Shown here one piece after another: positions 19,640 through 28,629 of a DNA stretch of 64,000 bases; position 1 is the first letter of the stretch, and each line of letters starts with the position of its first letter. Made by a program: the position numbers and the translations under genes. Source of the DNA: Burkholderia sp. (GTDB taxonomy: Bacteria > Pseudomonadota > Gammaproteobacteria > Burkholderiales > Burkholderiaceae); the NCBI GenBank assembly GCA_030151225.1, contig JASLEG010000068.1:62001-126000 (forward strand). Reading direction: 5' to 3'. Under the pieces are notes generated by a model. The model was not told the DNA's origin. It searched no databases and worked only from the letters and a program-made list of their open reading frames with translations.

Positions 19640-20434
19640 TCAGCCGCCGCTGCGCAGGCTCGCGTGCAGCAGGAACACCTGCAGGGCCGGTGCCGTCTGG
19701 TAGTGCAGCGTCTCGTAGCGTGCGTTGCGCTCGGGCTCCTCGATCGGATAGCCCTCGTCGTCGATCTCGTAGGGCGGATCGCCGAGCAGCTCGGCCATGT
19801 CGGCCTGGATGAACGCGCTGTTGCCGTAAGGACGCTTGCCGTCGATGAACGGAAACGGCCAGGCCATCTCGGCGCCATCGAACTCGGCCAGCACGTCGGC
19901 CGCCGAATCGGCATCCACCTCTTCCCACACCGCCGCGCGCAGCAGGCGCAGGTGCGCGTCCTCGATCGTGAAGTGGCCGCTGTCGTCGATGCCGTTGTGG
20001 TCGAAATCGAAGTACTCGCACATTTCCTTCGGCAACGGATAGCGGCCCGGCGCGAGCTCGCCTGCCTCGGCCACGAAGTGCGACAGCAGCAGGCAGACCT
20101 CGGCCATCGTGCGGCAGGCAGTCGCGGGATCCTGCGTGCCGAGCGCCCGCATGGCGATCGCGAGCGCGTCGTCCTGCCCCTCGAGATGGCCGAGCAGTTC
20201 GGCCGGATCGATGCACGGCGCTCCCGATTCGACCGGCATCCATGCCACCCGCAGCACGCGGATCGCGGCGAGGTGGCGCTCGCCGAACTCGGGCAGCGCG
20301 GGATTTTCGAACACGGCGCGCATGACGGCCACGGCGTCGAACGGTTCGGCGGAGGCGGACGGCGGCACGGCGAACGTGGCGAACGCGACGTTCGCGGGCG
20401 AGAACAGCGAGAGGGCCTGGCGCAGGAGATTCAT
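19640..20434 (-). CDS. uncharacterised protein
   Basis: A 264-residue protein that I do not recognise. The ATG at 20434 was preferred over an upstream start at 20515 because the extra residues look non-coding. It has no signal peptide or membrane helix. It is acidic, with Asp/Glu-rich stretches in the C-terminal half (DFDHNGIDDSGHFTIED, EIDDEGYPIEEPE); the DFDHNGIDDSGHF segment looks like an EF-hand-type calcium loop (D-x-D-x-N-G-x-I). It stands alone between the AraC regulator (same strand) and the ABC operon. A cytosolic role is likely, but nothing more specific can be supported. Confidence 0.75.
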   Translation of the reverse strand: MNLLRQALSLFSPANVAFATFAVPPSASAEPFDAVAVMRAVFENPALPEFGERHLAAIRVLRVAWMPVESGAPCIDPAELLGHLEGQDDALAIAMRALGTQDPATACRTMAEVCLLLSHFVAEAGELAPGRYPLPKEMCEYFDFDHNGIDDSGHFTIEDAHLRLLRAAVWEEVDADSAADVLAEFDGAEMAWPFPFIDGKRPYGNSAFIQADMAELLGDPPYEIDDEGYPIEEPERNARYETLHYQTAPALQVFLLHASLRSGG

Positions 20435-20511
20435 CGGCGGGATTCCGGTGGCAGAACGATGCCGCCGATCATAACCGAAGGTCAACGGCACACCGCACAA
20501 CGAGAAACCTT

Positions 20512-21351
20512 TCAACGGCAGGCCCGCGCGAATTGCATCGGCGTCAGGCCGAAATGGGCGCGAAACGCATTGCTGAAATGGGATTGATCGAAGAAGCCGA
20601 CCGCCACCGCCGCAAGCGCCGCCTCGGTGCCCGATGCCAGCAGCGTCTTGGCTCGGTCCAGCCTGGTCTGGGTCAGATATGCGTGCACCGACAGCCCGGT
20701 CTGTGCACGGAATGTACGCATGAAATGAAACTCGCTGAGACCGACGGTGCGAGCGATGTCGTTCGCGGTCAACGAGTCGGCAAAGTGCGTGTTGATGAAA
20801 TCCCTGGCGCGTCCGATGTTCACATCGAGTGGCGCAAACCTGCCGTCACCGCGCGAATGGCCGCCGTAACACCGGATCAGACATTCCAGTGCGCCGTAGA
20901 TCCGGCCTTGCCGCTCCAGCGGATCCGGCGAAATCACCGCGACCCGGATCGCGTTCAGCAGCAATCGCGACAAGCCGATGTCCCTCACGAGCATCCGAGA
21001 GCCGAAATCGACGGTTCGCTTCGACTCGACGAGTTCCGCCGATATCGCATTCAGATCACCCGCTCCCGGATAGAGCGCCGAGTATTCCCATCCACCGCCT
21101 GACTCGGCGCGCTCGCCCGCATGCACGACGCCGGGGGGAATGATCATGACGGTGCCTGCGCGAGCGATGCCCGACCGTCGGGCAACCTGATGCCGTTGCG
21201 CGCCAGCGTTGAATATCGCGATAACGAACGATTCGTGGCTGTGAGGCTTGTAACGGTGCCCCCGACATGATGCACGCAACATTTCCATCCCGCCGAAAAG
21301 GCTGGAATCGCGCCACAAGCGAATATCGTCCCGGTCTTGCACTGACGTCAT
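20512..21351 (-). CDS. AraC-family regulator
   Basis: A 279-residue AraC/XylS regulator: an N-terminal cupin-like sensor domain (HSHESFVIAIFNAGAQRH, IIPPGVVHAGE) and two C-terminal helix-turn-helix motifs (SLTANDIARTVGLSEFHFMR; AAVAVGFFDQSHFSNAFRAH, then GLTPMQF). Start 21351 leaves a 110-base divergent region; a longer frame to 21429 would leave almost none. It is transcribed away from the serine acetyltransferase operon and is its likely activator, responding to a small molecule bound in the cupin pocket. Confidence 0.93.
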   Translation of the reverse strand: MTSVQDRDDIRLWRDSSLFGGMEMLRASCRGHRYKPHSHESFVIAIFNAGAQRHQVARRSGIARAGTVMIIPPGVVHAGERAESGGGWEYSALYPGAGDLNAISAELVESKRTVDFGSRMLVRDIGLSRLLLNAIRVAVISPDPLERQGRIYGALECLIRCYGGHSRGDGRFAPLDVNIGRARDFINTHFADSLTANDIARTVGLSEFHFMRTFRAQTGLSVHAYLTQTRLDRAKTLLASGTEAALAAVAVGFFDQSHFSNAFRAHFGLTPMQFARACR

Positions 21352-21461
21352 CCGCGCATATAAGCCTGTCGCTCCACGCTTGTCAACCGCAGGATTTTCC
21401 AATCCAGTCCGGCGAGTCGTTGTCGACAATGCGCAGGTTCAGCAGAAGAAGGGTACGTGCC

Positions 21462-22181
21462 ATGTTTTTGCAGACAGAGGCTCCGACAAGGGAACGAGGC
21501 ACCCTCTCGGGCAACGACCACACTGCACTGATCGGGCTGCTCGGTTCGGCGTTCGACCTTTACTCGTCGCGGCTGTCGCCCGACAAACGTTCGATGATCA
21601 TCGACGACATCCTTGCATTGGCCTCGGAGGATCTGCTGGCCTACCACCAGCGTGATCCGAGCGTGCGGTACAAGCCGGTCGCGTGCCTGTTGAGCATGCA
21701 CTCGACGTTCTTCGCCGTCTGCGCCTACCGGATCGCCAGGCGTCTGCTGCGCGGCGACGGCATCACCACCGATCAGGCGGCCATCAAGGCCATGCGCCTG
21801 AGCTTCGCAGCGCGCGCCATGACGGGGGTCGACATCCACCCGGAGGCAAGTATCGGCGCACGATTCGTCATCGATCACGGATGGAATACCGTCATCGGCC
21901 AGACCGCCCGCATCGGAAACGACTGCTATCTCCTCAACGACGTCACGATCGGCGGACGTTTTGCCGCGGATGCGCCGGACGGCAAGCGCCACCCCACGCT
22001 CGGAGATCGGGTGCAGGTCTGCGCCGGCACACGGCTTCTGGGCGCAATCCGGATTGGCGACGATGTCTTCATCGGTCCGGGCGTGACCATTACCACCGAC
22101 ATTCCTGCGAAATCGGCAGTGCTCCGGCAAGCCGACGCAGGTGCGCTCGCCCCACGTCACCTGTCGACGCGGGAGCAATGA
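21462..22181 (+). CDS. serine O-acetyltransferase-like protein
   Basis: A 239-residue CysE-family acyltransferase. Helical N-terminal part (residues 1-115), then left-handed beta-helix hexapeptides. The catalytic and binding landmarks are kept: GVDIHPEASIG, FVIDHGWNTVIGQTARIG (Asp-His pair), VTIGG, KRHPTLGD, and IGPGVTITTDIP. It should acetylate the serine hydroxyl with acetyl-CoA to give O-acetylserine. GAAGAAGGG (about 21445-21453) precedes the ATG; an ATG at 21429 is possible. First gene of a five-gene operon. Its pairing with a beta-replacement enzyme, a methyltransferase and an amino-acid exporter argues against plain cysteine synthesis. Base composition is less GC-rich than the surroundings. 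Confidence 0.9.
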   Translation: MFLQTEAPTRERGTLSGNDHTALIGLLGSAFDLYSSRLSPDKRSMIIDDILALASEDLLAYHQRDPSVRYKPVACLLSMHSTFFAVCAYRIARRLLRGDGITTDQAAIKAMRLSFAARAMTGVDIHPEASIGARFVIDHGWNTVIGQTARIGNDCYLLNDVTIGGRFAADAPDGKRHPTLGDRVQVCAGTRLLGAIRIGDDVFIGPGVTITTDIPAKSAVLRQADAGALAPRHLSTREQ

Positions 22182-23068
22182 GGATGGGCGTCACTCCGGT
22201 CCTGAGCCCGCAGCCCAACCTTCGCGTGAAGCTCGAGATGTTCAATCGTGGGGGCAGTCACAAGTCGCGAGCCGCCCGGCACGTGATCGAACAGGCAATA
22301 GCCGAAGGTCATCTGACACCCGGTGGCCCACGGCGGATTCTGGAAAAAAGCGGAGGAAATTTCGGCATCGGCCTCGCCTACGAGGCCGCGAAACACGAGA
22401 TAGGAGTCGACCTCGTCATCGGCCTGAACTTTTCCCCGCTCAAGCGAGCGCTATGCGAGGAATTCGGCGCGCGCCTGGTCGGCACCCGACGCCTGCGAGA
22501 CGGACTTCAACCGAAAGAGGTGATCGCCGAACTGCTGAGCGCCGAAGGACCGCGCTATCACTACACCGATCAATTCTCGAACCAGGCCAATCTCCATGCC
22601 CACCTCGTCGAGACCGGCCCCGAATTCCTCGCACAGATCGCACCGGATCTGGCCCGACATGCTGGCTGCATTCTGGTGGTCGCAGCCGGCACCGGCGCGA
22701 GCGCATGCGGGGTCGGCACCGTGCTGCGCGGCACCGGCGGTGCCTTCCAGCTCGTACTGAACGAACCCGAAAGCTGCGACTATCGTGCAGGCTTGTTCCG
22801 CGGGCACGTCCAGCAAGGCACCGCGGTCGGAATCTGCCCGCCGTTTCTCGATCTCCGCATGGTCGACCGGATCATCAAGGTCAGCGATGCGCAGGCCCGC
22901 GAGGGCCAGCGCAGGTTCGCCCGTGACTGCGGCATCTATCCAGGTCCGTCTTCCGGCGCCAACTATCTGCTTGCCTGTCACCTTGCAGAGCAGCACCCCG
23001 ATCAACTCGTCCTCACGCTGATGTACGACAGCGGCGAGGGCTATCTCGACAACCCGCACAACGTCTGA
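22178..23068 (+). CDS. cysteine-synthase-like PLP enzyme
   Basis: A 296-residue fold-type II PLP enzyme. The Schiff-base lysine is K29 in GGSHKSRAARH; KSGGNFGIGLAYEA corresponds to the substrate loop (TSGNTG in CysK), VVAAGTGASACGVG binds the phosphate, and YDSGEGYLDN matches the CysK C-terminal SGERYL. The substrate-loop change (SGGNFG for SGNTG) suggests a nucleophile other than sulfide. It would replace the acetoxy group of O-acetylserine to give a beta-substituted alanine. The ATG at 22178 overlaps the upstream stop (ATGA); ATG 22184 has better spacing from GGGAG. It is slightly shorter than CysK. Confidence 0.85.
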   Translation: MRMGVTPVLSPQPNLRVKLEMFNRGGSHKSRAARHVIEQAIAEGHLTPGGPRRILEKSGGNFGIGLAYEAAKHEIGVDLVIGLNFSPLKRALCEEFGARLVGTRRLRDGLQPKEVIAELLSAEGPRYHYTDQFSNQANLHAHLVETGPEFLAQIAPDLARHAGCILVVAAGTGASACGVGTVLRGTGGAFQLVLNEPESCDYRAGLFRGHVQQGTAVGICPPFLDLRMVDRIIKVSDAQAREGQRRFARDCGIYPGPSSGANYLLACHLAEQHPDQLVLTLMYDSGEGYLDNPHNV

Positions 23069-23080
23069 GCAAACATTCCC

Positions 23081-23929
23081 ATGCCTTATCCAAGATCCAT
23101 CCATAACGACGATCCGACGCAGTTCGAGCGGTTCGAATATACCGGCTGGCAAAGCATGTCGAATACTTACGATCATTGCTGGGGGCACGTCACCGGCGCG
23201 TTCGTGCCCCCCCTGATCGATGCCCTCGGCGAACTAGCGACGCGCCGTCTGCTCGACGTTGCAACCGGCCCCGGCTATGCAGCGTCGCTGGCACGATCAC
23301 GCGGCGCCGACGCAACCGGCATCGACTTCTCTCCGGGAATGATCGAGGTCGCACGTGCGAGTCATCCCGGCATTACGTTCCAGGTGGCCGATGTACACGC
23401 GCTGCCATTCGCAGACAAGCAATTCGACGTCGTAACGTCGAATTTTGGTGCGCAGCACTTCTCCGACCTGCTGCTGGCATTTCGAGAAATCGCGCGGGTC
23501 ATGAAACCGGCGGGCCGCTGTGCGTTGACGGTCTGGGCCGACAGCGACCTGAACAGCGCGAGCGACATCCTGGACGCAGCCGTCGACCAGCATGCGGACC
23601 GCCCCTCGCCCGTCCCACCGGGCCCCGACTATCATCAGCTCGTCGATGAGGCGGCACGTCACGCGCTGCTCGGCGACGCCGGTTTCGACGTCAGGAGCTT
23701 GCGCTCGCGTCTGGTCACGATTCCGTGGCGGCTGCACACGATCGACGAACTGTTTCACGCCGAGCTGCGCGGCTCTGTCCGCTCCGGTGCCCGTCTGCGT
23801 AATCAGAGCGTGGCGGCACAAGCGCGAATTCGTACCGCCATGGCCGAACGAATCGAAGCGCGATATCGCGACGATCGCGGCTATGTGCTGCCGATGGCTG
23901 CCTATCTGATCACGGGGAGCCGACGTTGA
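23081..23929 (+). CDS. class I SAM-dependent methyltransferase
   Basis: A 282-residue Rossmann-fold methyltransferase. Motif I is LLDVATGPGYAAS (residues about 48-60), then GIDFSPGMIEVAR, the acidic motif FQVADVHALPFADKQFDVV and FREIARVMKPAGR, as in UbiE/ubiquinone-type methyltransferases. It would transfer a methyl group from S-adenosylmethionine. Its place after the PLP enzyme (12-base gap) and before the exporter genes (4-base overlap) suggests that it methylates the operon's product or precursor, possibly for self-protection. The acceptor is unknown. Confidence 0.88.
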   Translation: MPYPRSIHNDDPTQFERFEYTGWQSMSNTYDHCWGHVTGAFVPPLIDALGELATRRLLDVATGPGYAASLARSRGADATGIDFSPGMIEVARASHPGITFQVADVHALPFADKQFDVVTSNFGAQHFSDLLLAFREIARVMKPAGRCALTVWADSDLNSASDILDAAVDQHADRPSPVPPGPDYHQLVDEAARHALLGDAGFDVRSLRSRLVTIPWRLHTIDELFHAELRGSVRSGARLRNQSVAAQARIRTAMAERIEARYRDDRGYVLPMAAYLITGSRR

Positions 23930-24672
23930 CGCCCGACGTCAAGCGCAACGCAAGCGCCCAGCATGGCGACCGTTTCGTCGACGGCGTGATCGCCTGCCTT
24001 CCCACTATCCTCGGCTACTGGAGCATCGGATTCGCTGCAGGCGCCATCGGTTCGCTCGCAGGTTTTCCGATCGGAACGATCGCGCTGCTCGCCGGCCTGC
24101 TGTACGCCGGTTCCGCCCAGTTTCTCTACTATTCGCTCGCTGCCGCCGGCGCAGGGCCGATCGCCATCGTGCTCGGCGTGCTGCTCATCAATATTCGCTA
24201 CCTGCTGATGAGTTCGAGCCTGTCGAGTTATTTCGGCGGCAAGCGAGCGATCGAAAAATTTGTGGGCGGCGCACTGCTGACCGACGAGACCTTCGGTGTG
24301 GCATCGCAATACGCGAAAGCCCACGGCGTGTTGCCGCTGCGATGGTTGCTCGGGCTCAACCTGACCGCCTATGTAAACTGGATCGTGGCGAACCTGCTGG
24401 GCGCATGGCTCGCGGACGCCCTGCCTCCGAGGCTCACCGAGGGATTGGGCTTCAGTCTCACAGCGATGTTCATCGGCCTGCTGGTCACTGGATACTTCGG
24501 CAGCAGGCAAAAGGTATTCGAATGCACTGCGATGGGCACGGCAATGATCGTCGTGCTCGCGTCGAAGGCGTGGCTCGACATCAATGCCGCCATTCTCGCA
24601 GCCACGGTTCTTGCCGCGCTGGTTGCAGCAAGCCTTTCCGGTCGCACCAGCACCGAGGGAAACCGATCGTGA
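23926..24672 (+). CDS. azlC: AzlC-family amino-acid exporter subunit
   Basis: A 248-residue integral membrane protein with about seven to eight helices, matching AzlC/YgaZ. Characteristic stretches are LPTILGYWSIGFAAGAIG, LLYAGSAQFLYYSL, and LGVLLINIRYLLMSSSLS. With AzlD it exports branched-chain amino acids or their analogues. Translation probably starts at TTG 23926, which overlaps the methyltransferase stop (TTGA). In this operon it would export the made compound, giving self-resistance. Confidence 0.93.
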   Translation: MTPDVKRNASAQHGDRFVDGVIACLPTILGYWSIGFAAGAIGSLAGFPIGTIALLAGLLYAGSAQFLYYSLAAAGAGPIAIVLGVLLINIRYLLMSSSLSSYFGGKRAIEKFVGGALLTDETFGVASQYAKAHGVLPLRWLLGLNLTAYVNWIVANLLGAWLADALPPRLTEGLGFSLTAMFIGLLVTGYFGSRQKVFECTAMGTAMIVVLASKAWLDINAAILAATVLAALVAASLSGRTSTEGNRS

Positions 24673-24989
24673 TCACCATCGACTGGACGAGCATTGCAGC
24701 CTGTGCAGCGTTGACCGTTGCGGTTCGGGCCATGCCGATCATGCTGCTGTCCAGCGTCGAGATGCCTGCATTCGTGCAGCGCTGGCTCAGCTTCGTGCCC
24801 GCGGCGATCATGTCGGCCCTCGTCGTGAGCGAACTGATTGCGCGGCCGGCGTGGTCGCCTGCAGGCTATAGCGTGTCGATTCTGGCGGCGTTTATCAGCC
24901 TTGGCACAGGCCTGCTGACGCGCGGCCTGTTCGCGATCGTGCTGGCCGGTGTGGCCGCATTCCTGATTCTGCAGGCGCTGCTGCCGTGA
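24669..24989 (+). CDS. azlD: AzlD-family amino-acid exporter subunit
   Basis: A 106-residue membrane protein with three to four helices of the AzlD/YgaH family (VRAMPIMLLSSVEMPAFVQR, LSFVPAAIMSALVV). GTG at 24669 overlaps the azlC stop (GTGA). It forms the exporter with AzlC. It is the last gene of the operon and converges on the ABC ATPase gene. Confidence 0.92.
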   Translation: MITIDWTSIAACAALTVAVRAMPIMLLSSVEMPAFVQRWLSFVPAAIMSALVVSELIARPAWSPAGYSVSILAAFISLGTGLLTRGLFAIVLAGVAAFLILQALLP

Positions 24990-25145
24990 CGGCCCCACCG
25001 GCAGTCACGCCGGTCAGCATCGATGGCCGCACCATACTCGGTGCGGCATCCAGCATCACGAATCACGAACGTTCCGACCACTTCGAAGAAACGCCATGTC
25101 CGCCAGAGGACCCGAGCCGCGACGCCAGTCCGCCCTCGCGCGCCC

Positions 25146-26489
25146 TCAACCCTCTACGTCGGCCAGACTGAAGATCTCGGTCTGATCGTTGTACGAGAAC
25201 ACCTCGCCGTAACGTCCCCACGCGATCACCGTGTCGAGCGTTTCCTCGGCCGTCGCGTCGGGCAGGAAATCCTCGAGCTCCTGCTCGAAGCGCACGCGCG
25301 GCGCGCGGTGCCCGCGGCGCTCGCTGAGCACCTTGCGGATCAGCGCCGCCAGCGGCACGCTGCGCAGCAGGTGCTCGGCGAACAGGGTCTTGCGCTCCTG
25401 CGTGCCGTAGTCGGCGAACAGGCGCCCGGCCTGGGTCAGATGCACGTCGCCCTCGCGGATCTCGGCGAAGCCCAGGTGCTGGAGCACCTCGGCGATCGGG
25501 AACAGGTCGTCCACATGCAGGTGCAGCGAGCCGGCGATCTCGGGCAGGTCGGCGCGGCCGTTGTAGGGCGCCGCGGCCACGGTCTCGATCAGGCCCGCCA
25601 TCAGGTTGGTGGACACGTGCGGCAGGCCGCTGCCGAGCTGCAGCTCCTCGCGCGTGGTCTCGCCCGTGTGGCGCGTGGTCATCTTCGCGTAGATGTCGTC
25701 CACCAGCTTTCGGAACGCCGGATCGAGCCGGTTGCGCGGGTGCTTGAACGGCACCTTGATCTCGGCCACCACGCGGCCCGGGTTCGACGACAGCACCAGG
25801 ATGCGGTCGCACATGAACACCGCCTCCTCGATGTTGTGCGTGACGATCAGCACGGACTTGATCGGCATGCGGCCCTGCGTCCACAGGTCGAGCAGATCGG
25901 TGCGCAGCGTTTCGGCGGTCAGCACGTCGAGCGCCGAGAACGGCTCGTCCATCAGCAGCAGCGTGGGGTCCACCACCAGCGCGCGCGCGAAGCCCACGCG
26001 CTGTCGCATGCCGCCCGACAGCTCGCGCGGATAGGCGTTCTCGAAGCCGTCGAGGCCGATCAGGTCGATCGCGGCCAGCGCGCGGCGGCGCCGTTCGGCC
26101 GCGTCCACGCCGAGCGCCTCGAGCCCCGCTTCCACGTTCTGCAGCACGGTGAGCCAGGGGAACAGCGCGAAGGTCTGGAACACCATCGCGCAGCCCTGCG
26201 CCGGGCCGCTGAGCGGCTTGCCCAGGTAGCGCACCTCGCCGCTCGAGGCTTCGATCAGCCCGGCGATGATGCGCAGCAGCGTGGACTTGCCCGAGCCGGA
26301 GCGGCCCAGCAGCCCGACGATCTCGCCCTCGCGCAGCGACAGGTTCACGCCGTCGAGCACCAGTTGCTCGCCCTGCGACTTCTCGAAGCCGCGGCGCACG
26401 TCGCGCAGGTGCAGCACTTCGCCGGCCACGGCCGTTTCGGCCGCGTTGGTCTGGATATCGCGATCCGCGATGAGGATGTCTGCATTCAT
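25146..26489 (-). CDS. nitrate/sulfonate-type ABC ATPase
   Basis: A 447-residue ATPase. The N-terminal ABC domain (residues about 25-265) has Walker A GRSGSGKST, signature ELSGGMRQRVGFARAL, Walker B LLLMDEPFSALD, and THNIEEAVFMCDR, as in NrtD/SsuB. A C-terminal domain of about 160 residues (YNGRADLPEIAGSLHLHVD, then AEHLLRSVPLAALIRKVL) is the AAA-associated domain found in some of these ATPases; it may sense or regulate. It is 10 bases downstream of the fused permease gene. No binding protein is near, so the solute cannot be deduced. Confidence 0.93.
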   Translation of the reverse strand: MNADILIADRDIQTNAAETAVAGEVLHLRDVRRGFEKSQGEQLVLDGVNLSLREGEIVGLLGRSGSGKSTLLRIIAGLIEASSGEVRYLGKPLSGPAQGCAMVFQTFALFPWLTVLQNVEAGLEALGVDAAERRRRALAAIDLIGLDGFENAYPRELSGGMRQRVGFARALVVDPTLLLMDEPFSALDVLTAETLRTDLLDLWTQGRMPIKSVLIVTHNIEEAVFMCDRILVLSSNPGRVVAEIKVPFKHPRNRLDPAFRKLVDDIYAKMTTRHTGETTREELQLGSGLPHVSTNLMAGLIETVAAAPYNGRADLPEIAGSLHLHVDDLFPIAEVLQHLGFAEIREGDVHLTQAGRLFADYGTQERKTLFAEHLLRSVPLAALIRKVLSERRGHRAPRVRFEQELEDFLPDATAEETLDTVIAWGRYGEVFSYNDQTEIFSLADVEG

Positions 26490-26499
26490 GTCGGTCTCC

Positions 26500-28248
26500 T
26501 CAATCGAGGCGGAGTCGGGATTCGGCGTAGGCGTACATCGGACGCCACAGCAGGCGGTTGAACAGCGTGACGAACAGCGACATCACCACGATGCCCACGA
26601 TGATCTTCGGGAAATCGCCGGCGGCGGTGGTCTCGGCGATGTAGGCACCGAGGCCGTGCGCGGCCAGCCGGGTGTCGCCCCACTGCACGTATTCGGCCAC
26701 GATGCTGGCGTTCCACGCGCCGCCGGAGGCGGTGATCGCGCCGGTGACGTAGTACGGGAAGATGCCCGGCAGCATCACGCGTCGCCACCACTGCCAGCCA
26801 CGGATGCGGAAGTTGCGCGCCGCTTCCTTGTAGTCGTTCGGATAGGCGGTGGCGCCGGCGATCACGTTGAACAGGATGTACCACTGGGTGCCGAGCACGA
26901 TCAGCGGCGAGAGCCACACGTCGGCGTTCAGGTGGAAGCGCACGATCACGATCACGAACACCGGAAACAGCAGGTTGGCCGGGAACGCGGCCAGGAACTG
27001 CGCGAGTGGCTGGATCAGCTCGGCCAGCTTCGGACGCAGGCCGATCAGCACGCCCAGTGGCACCCAGATCACCGACGAGATCGCGATCAGCAGCACCACG
27101 CGCAGCAGCGTGATCAGGCCGAGCACGAACACGTGGCCCACTTCCTCGAGCGTCACGCCGGTGCGCACGTAGGCCACCACGCGCACGATCGCGTACAGCG
27201 CAATCGCGGCCATCACCACGCCGAACACGATGTCGCCAGCCAGCGAGGCACGGCGCGCGACCTTCGCCGGGCGCGGCTCGCGACGCGGCACGATCTGCAG
27301 GCGCATGCGCGCCGCGGCCGCCAGCAGCGCGCCGGCCGGCGCGAGCATGCGGTGGATCAGCCAGGTGCGGCGAATCATGTCCAGGAACCACGACTGCGGC
27401 GCCTGACCGGAGGCGGTATTCTCCATGCGGAACTTGTCGGCCCAGGCCACCAGCGGGCGGAACAGCAGTTGATCGTAGGCGAGGATCACCACCGTCATCG
27501 CCACGATCACCCAGCCGATCGCGCCGAAGTGCCGGGTGGAGATCGCCTGCGACAGGTACGCGCCGATGCCCGGCAGCGTGATGGTGTTGTCGCCCACCGT
27601 GATCGCCTCGGAGGCCACCACGAAGAACCAGCCGCCCGACATCGACATCATCATGTTCCAGATCAGGCCCGGCACCGCGAACGGCACCTCGAGCTTCCAG
27701 AAGCGCTGCCAGCCGGTCAGATGAAAGCCGCGCGAGACCTCCGACAGGTCGCGCGGCACCGAACGCATCGACTGGTAGAAGCTGAAGGTCATGTTCCAGG
27801 CCTGGCTCGTGAAGATCGCGAAGATCGCCGCGAACTCCGCGCCGATCACGCGCCCGGGGAACAGCGCGAGGAAGAACGTCACCGTAAACGAGATGTAGCC
27901 GAGCACGGGCACCGACTGCAGGATGTCGAGGATCGGCACGAGCACCTTCTCGGCGCGCCGGCTCTTGGCCGCGAGCGTGCCGTAGGTCAGCGTGAACACG
28001 AGCGACGCGAACATCGCCGCGAGCATGCGCAGCGTGGTGCGCATCGCGTACTCGGGCAGATGCGCGGGGTCGAGCGAGATCGCCTCGCTCTTCAGGGTGG
28101 AGATGGGCGCCAGCGTCTGATGGAAGCCGATCGCGGCCATCGCGAACAGGCCGATGATCAGCGGGAACGCGAGCAGGTCCCAGCGATTGGGCAAGACCCG
28201 TGACACGGATGGGTTGGCCGTCAGATTGATGCCGATTTTTATATTCAT
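26500..28248 (-). CDS. fused nitrate/sulfonate-type ABC permease
   Basis: A 582-residue permease with two permease domains in one chain. Each half carries an EAA loop (the first around DLSEVSRGFHLTGWQRFW, the second around YKEAARNFRIRGWQWWRRV). GAYLSQAI and LAAHGLGAYIAET are the matching loop motifs before the last helices of each half. The start at 28248 has GAGG 8 bases upstream. It forms a transporter with the ATPase at 25146-26489. The two halves have diverged, suggesting an asymmetric pore. Confidence 0.93.
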   Translation of the reverse strand: MNIKIGINLTANPSVSRVLPNRWDLLAFPLIIGLFAMAAIGFHQTLAPISTLKSEAISLDPAHLPEYAMRTTLRMLAAMFASLVFTLTYGTLAAKSRRAEKVLVPILDILQSVPVLGYISFTVTFFLALFPGRVIGAEFAAIFAIFTSQAWNMTFSFYQSMRSVPRDLSEVSRGFHLTGWQRFWKLEVPFAVPGLIWNMMMSMSGGWFFVVASEAITVGDNTITLPGIGAYLSQAISTRHFGAIGWVIVAMTVVILAYDQLLFRPLVAWADKFRMENTASGQAPQSWFLDMIRRTWLIHRMLAPAGALLAAAARMRLQIVPRREPRPAKVARRASLAGDIVFGVVMAAIALYAIVRVVAYVRTGVTLEEVGHVFVLGLITLLRVVLLIAISSVIWVPLGVLIGLRPKLAELIQPLAQFLAAFPANLLFPVFVIVIVRFHLNADVWLSPLIVLGTQWYILFNVIAGATAYPNDYKEAARNFRIRGWQWWRRVMLPGIFPYYVTGAITASGGAWNASIVAEYVQWGDTRLAAHGLGAYIAETTAAGDFPKIIVGIVVMSLFVTLFNRLLWRPMYAYAESRLRLD

Positions 28249-28428
28249 GTTTGACCTCATCGAAGCCGATGCGGTGATCGAACAGTCAGGAAAACGAAAT
28301 ACGTCGCAAGCCGTCCGCAGGCAGGCGGCCACGGGCTGCGCGCGTGGCGCTCACGTTAGCCGTCGAATGTGACGGCCGATCGTGCGCGGCACGGATGCGA
28401 GCCGCGGCGCGCGGCCGGCTCGCGTCGG

Positions 28429-28629
28429 TCAGACGGGCGTGGAGCGGAACCTGAAGCGGGACGTCATGCCGGACACCAGGCCGAAGCCGAGGCAGCGCCA
28501 CGGCACGGCCAGCGAGAGGCGGCGGCGAGGCTCGCCGCGCGGGGCGGCCGGCAGGGACAGCATCGTGTCGTAGTGGGCACGCGATTCCTCGACGTGCGGC
28601 AGATGCGAAAGCAGGAGTGCGAAGCTCAT
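28429..28629 (-). CDS. possible small protein upstream of ABC operon
   Basis: A 66-codon frame starting at 28629, preceded by GGAGAAAT at good spacing and by two hairpins. The product (MSFALLLSHLPHVEESRAHY at the start) is basic towards the C-terminus and has no recognised domain. It lies on the same strand as the ABC transporter, about 180 bases upstream. It may be a leader peptide, a small protein or chance; the ribosome-binding site is the main support. Confidence 0.4.
   Translation of the reverse strand: MSFALLLSHLPHVEESRAHYDTMLSLPAAPRGEPRRRLSLAVPWRCLGFGLVSGMTSRFRFRSTPV

Noticed and set aside
21462..23068. Considered the cysE/cysK-like pair as ordinary cysteine biosynthesis.
   Set aside because: The coupled methyltransferase and amino-acid exporter, AraC regulator and altered substrate loop do not fit a housekeeping role, although it is not excluded.
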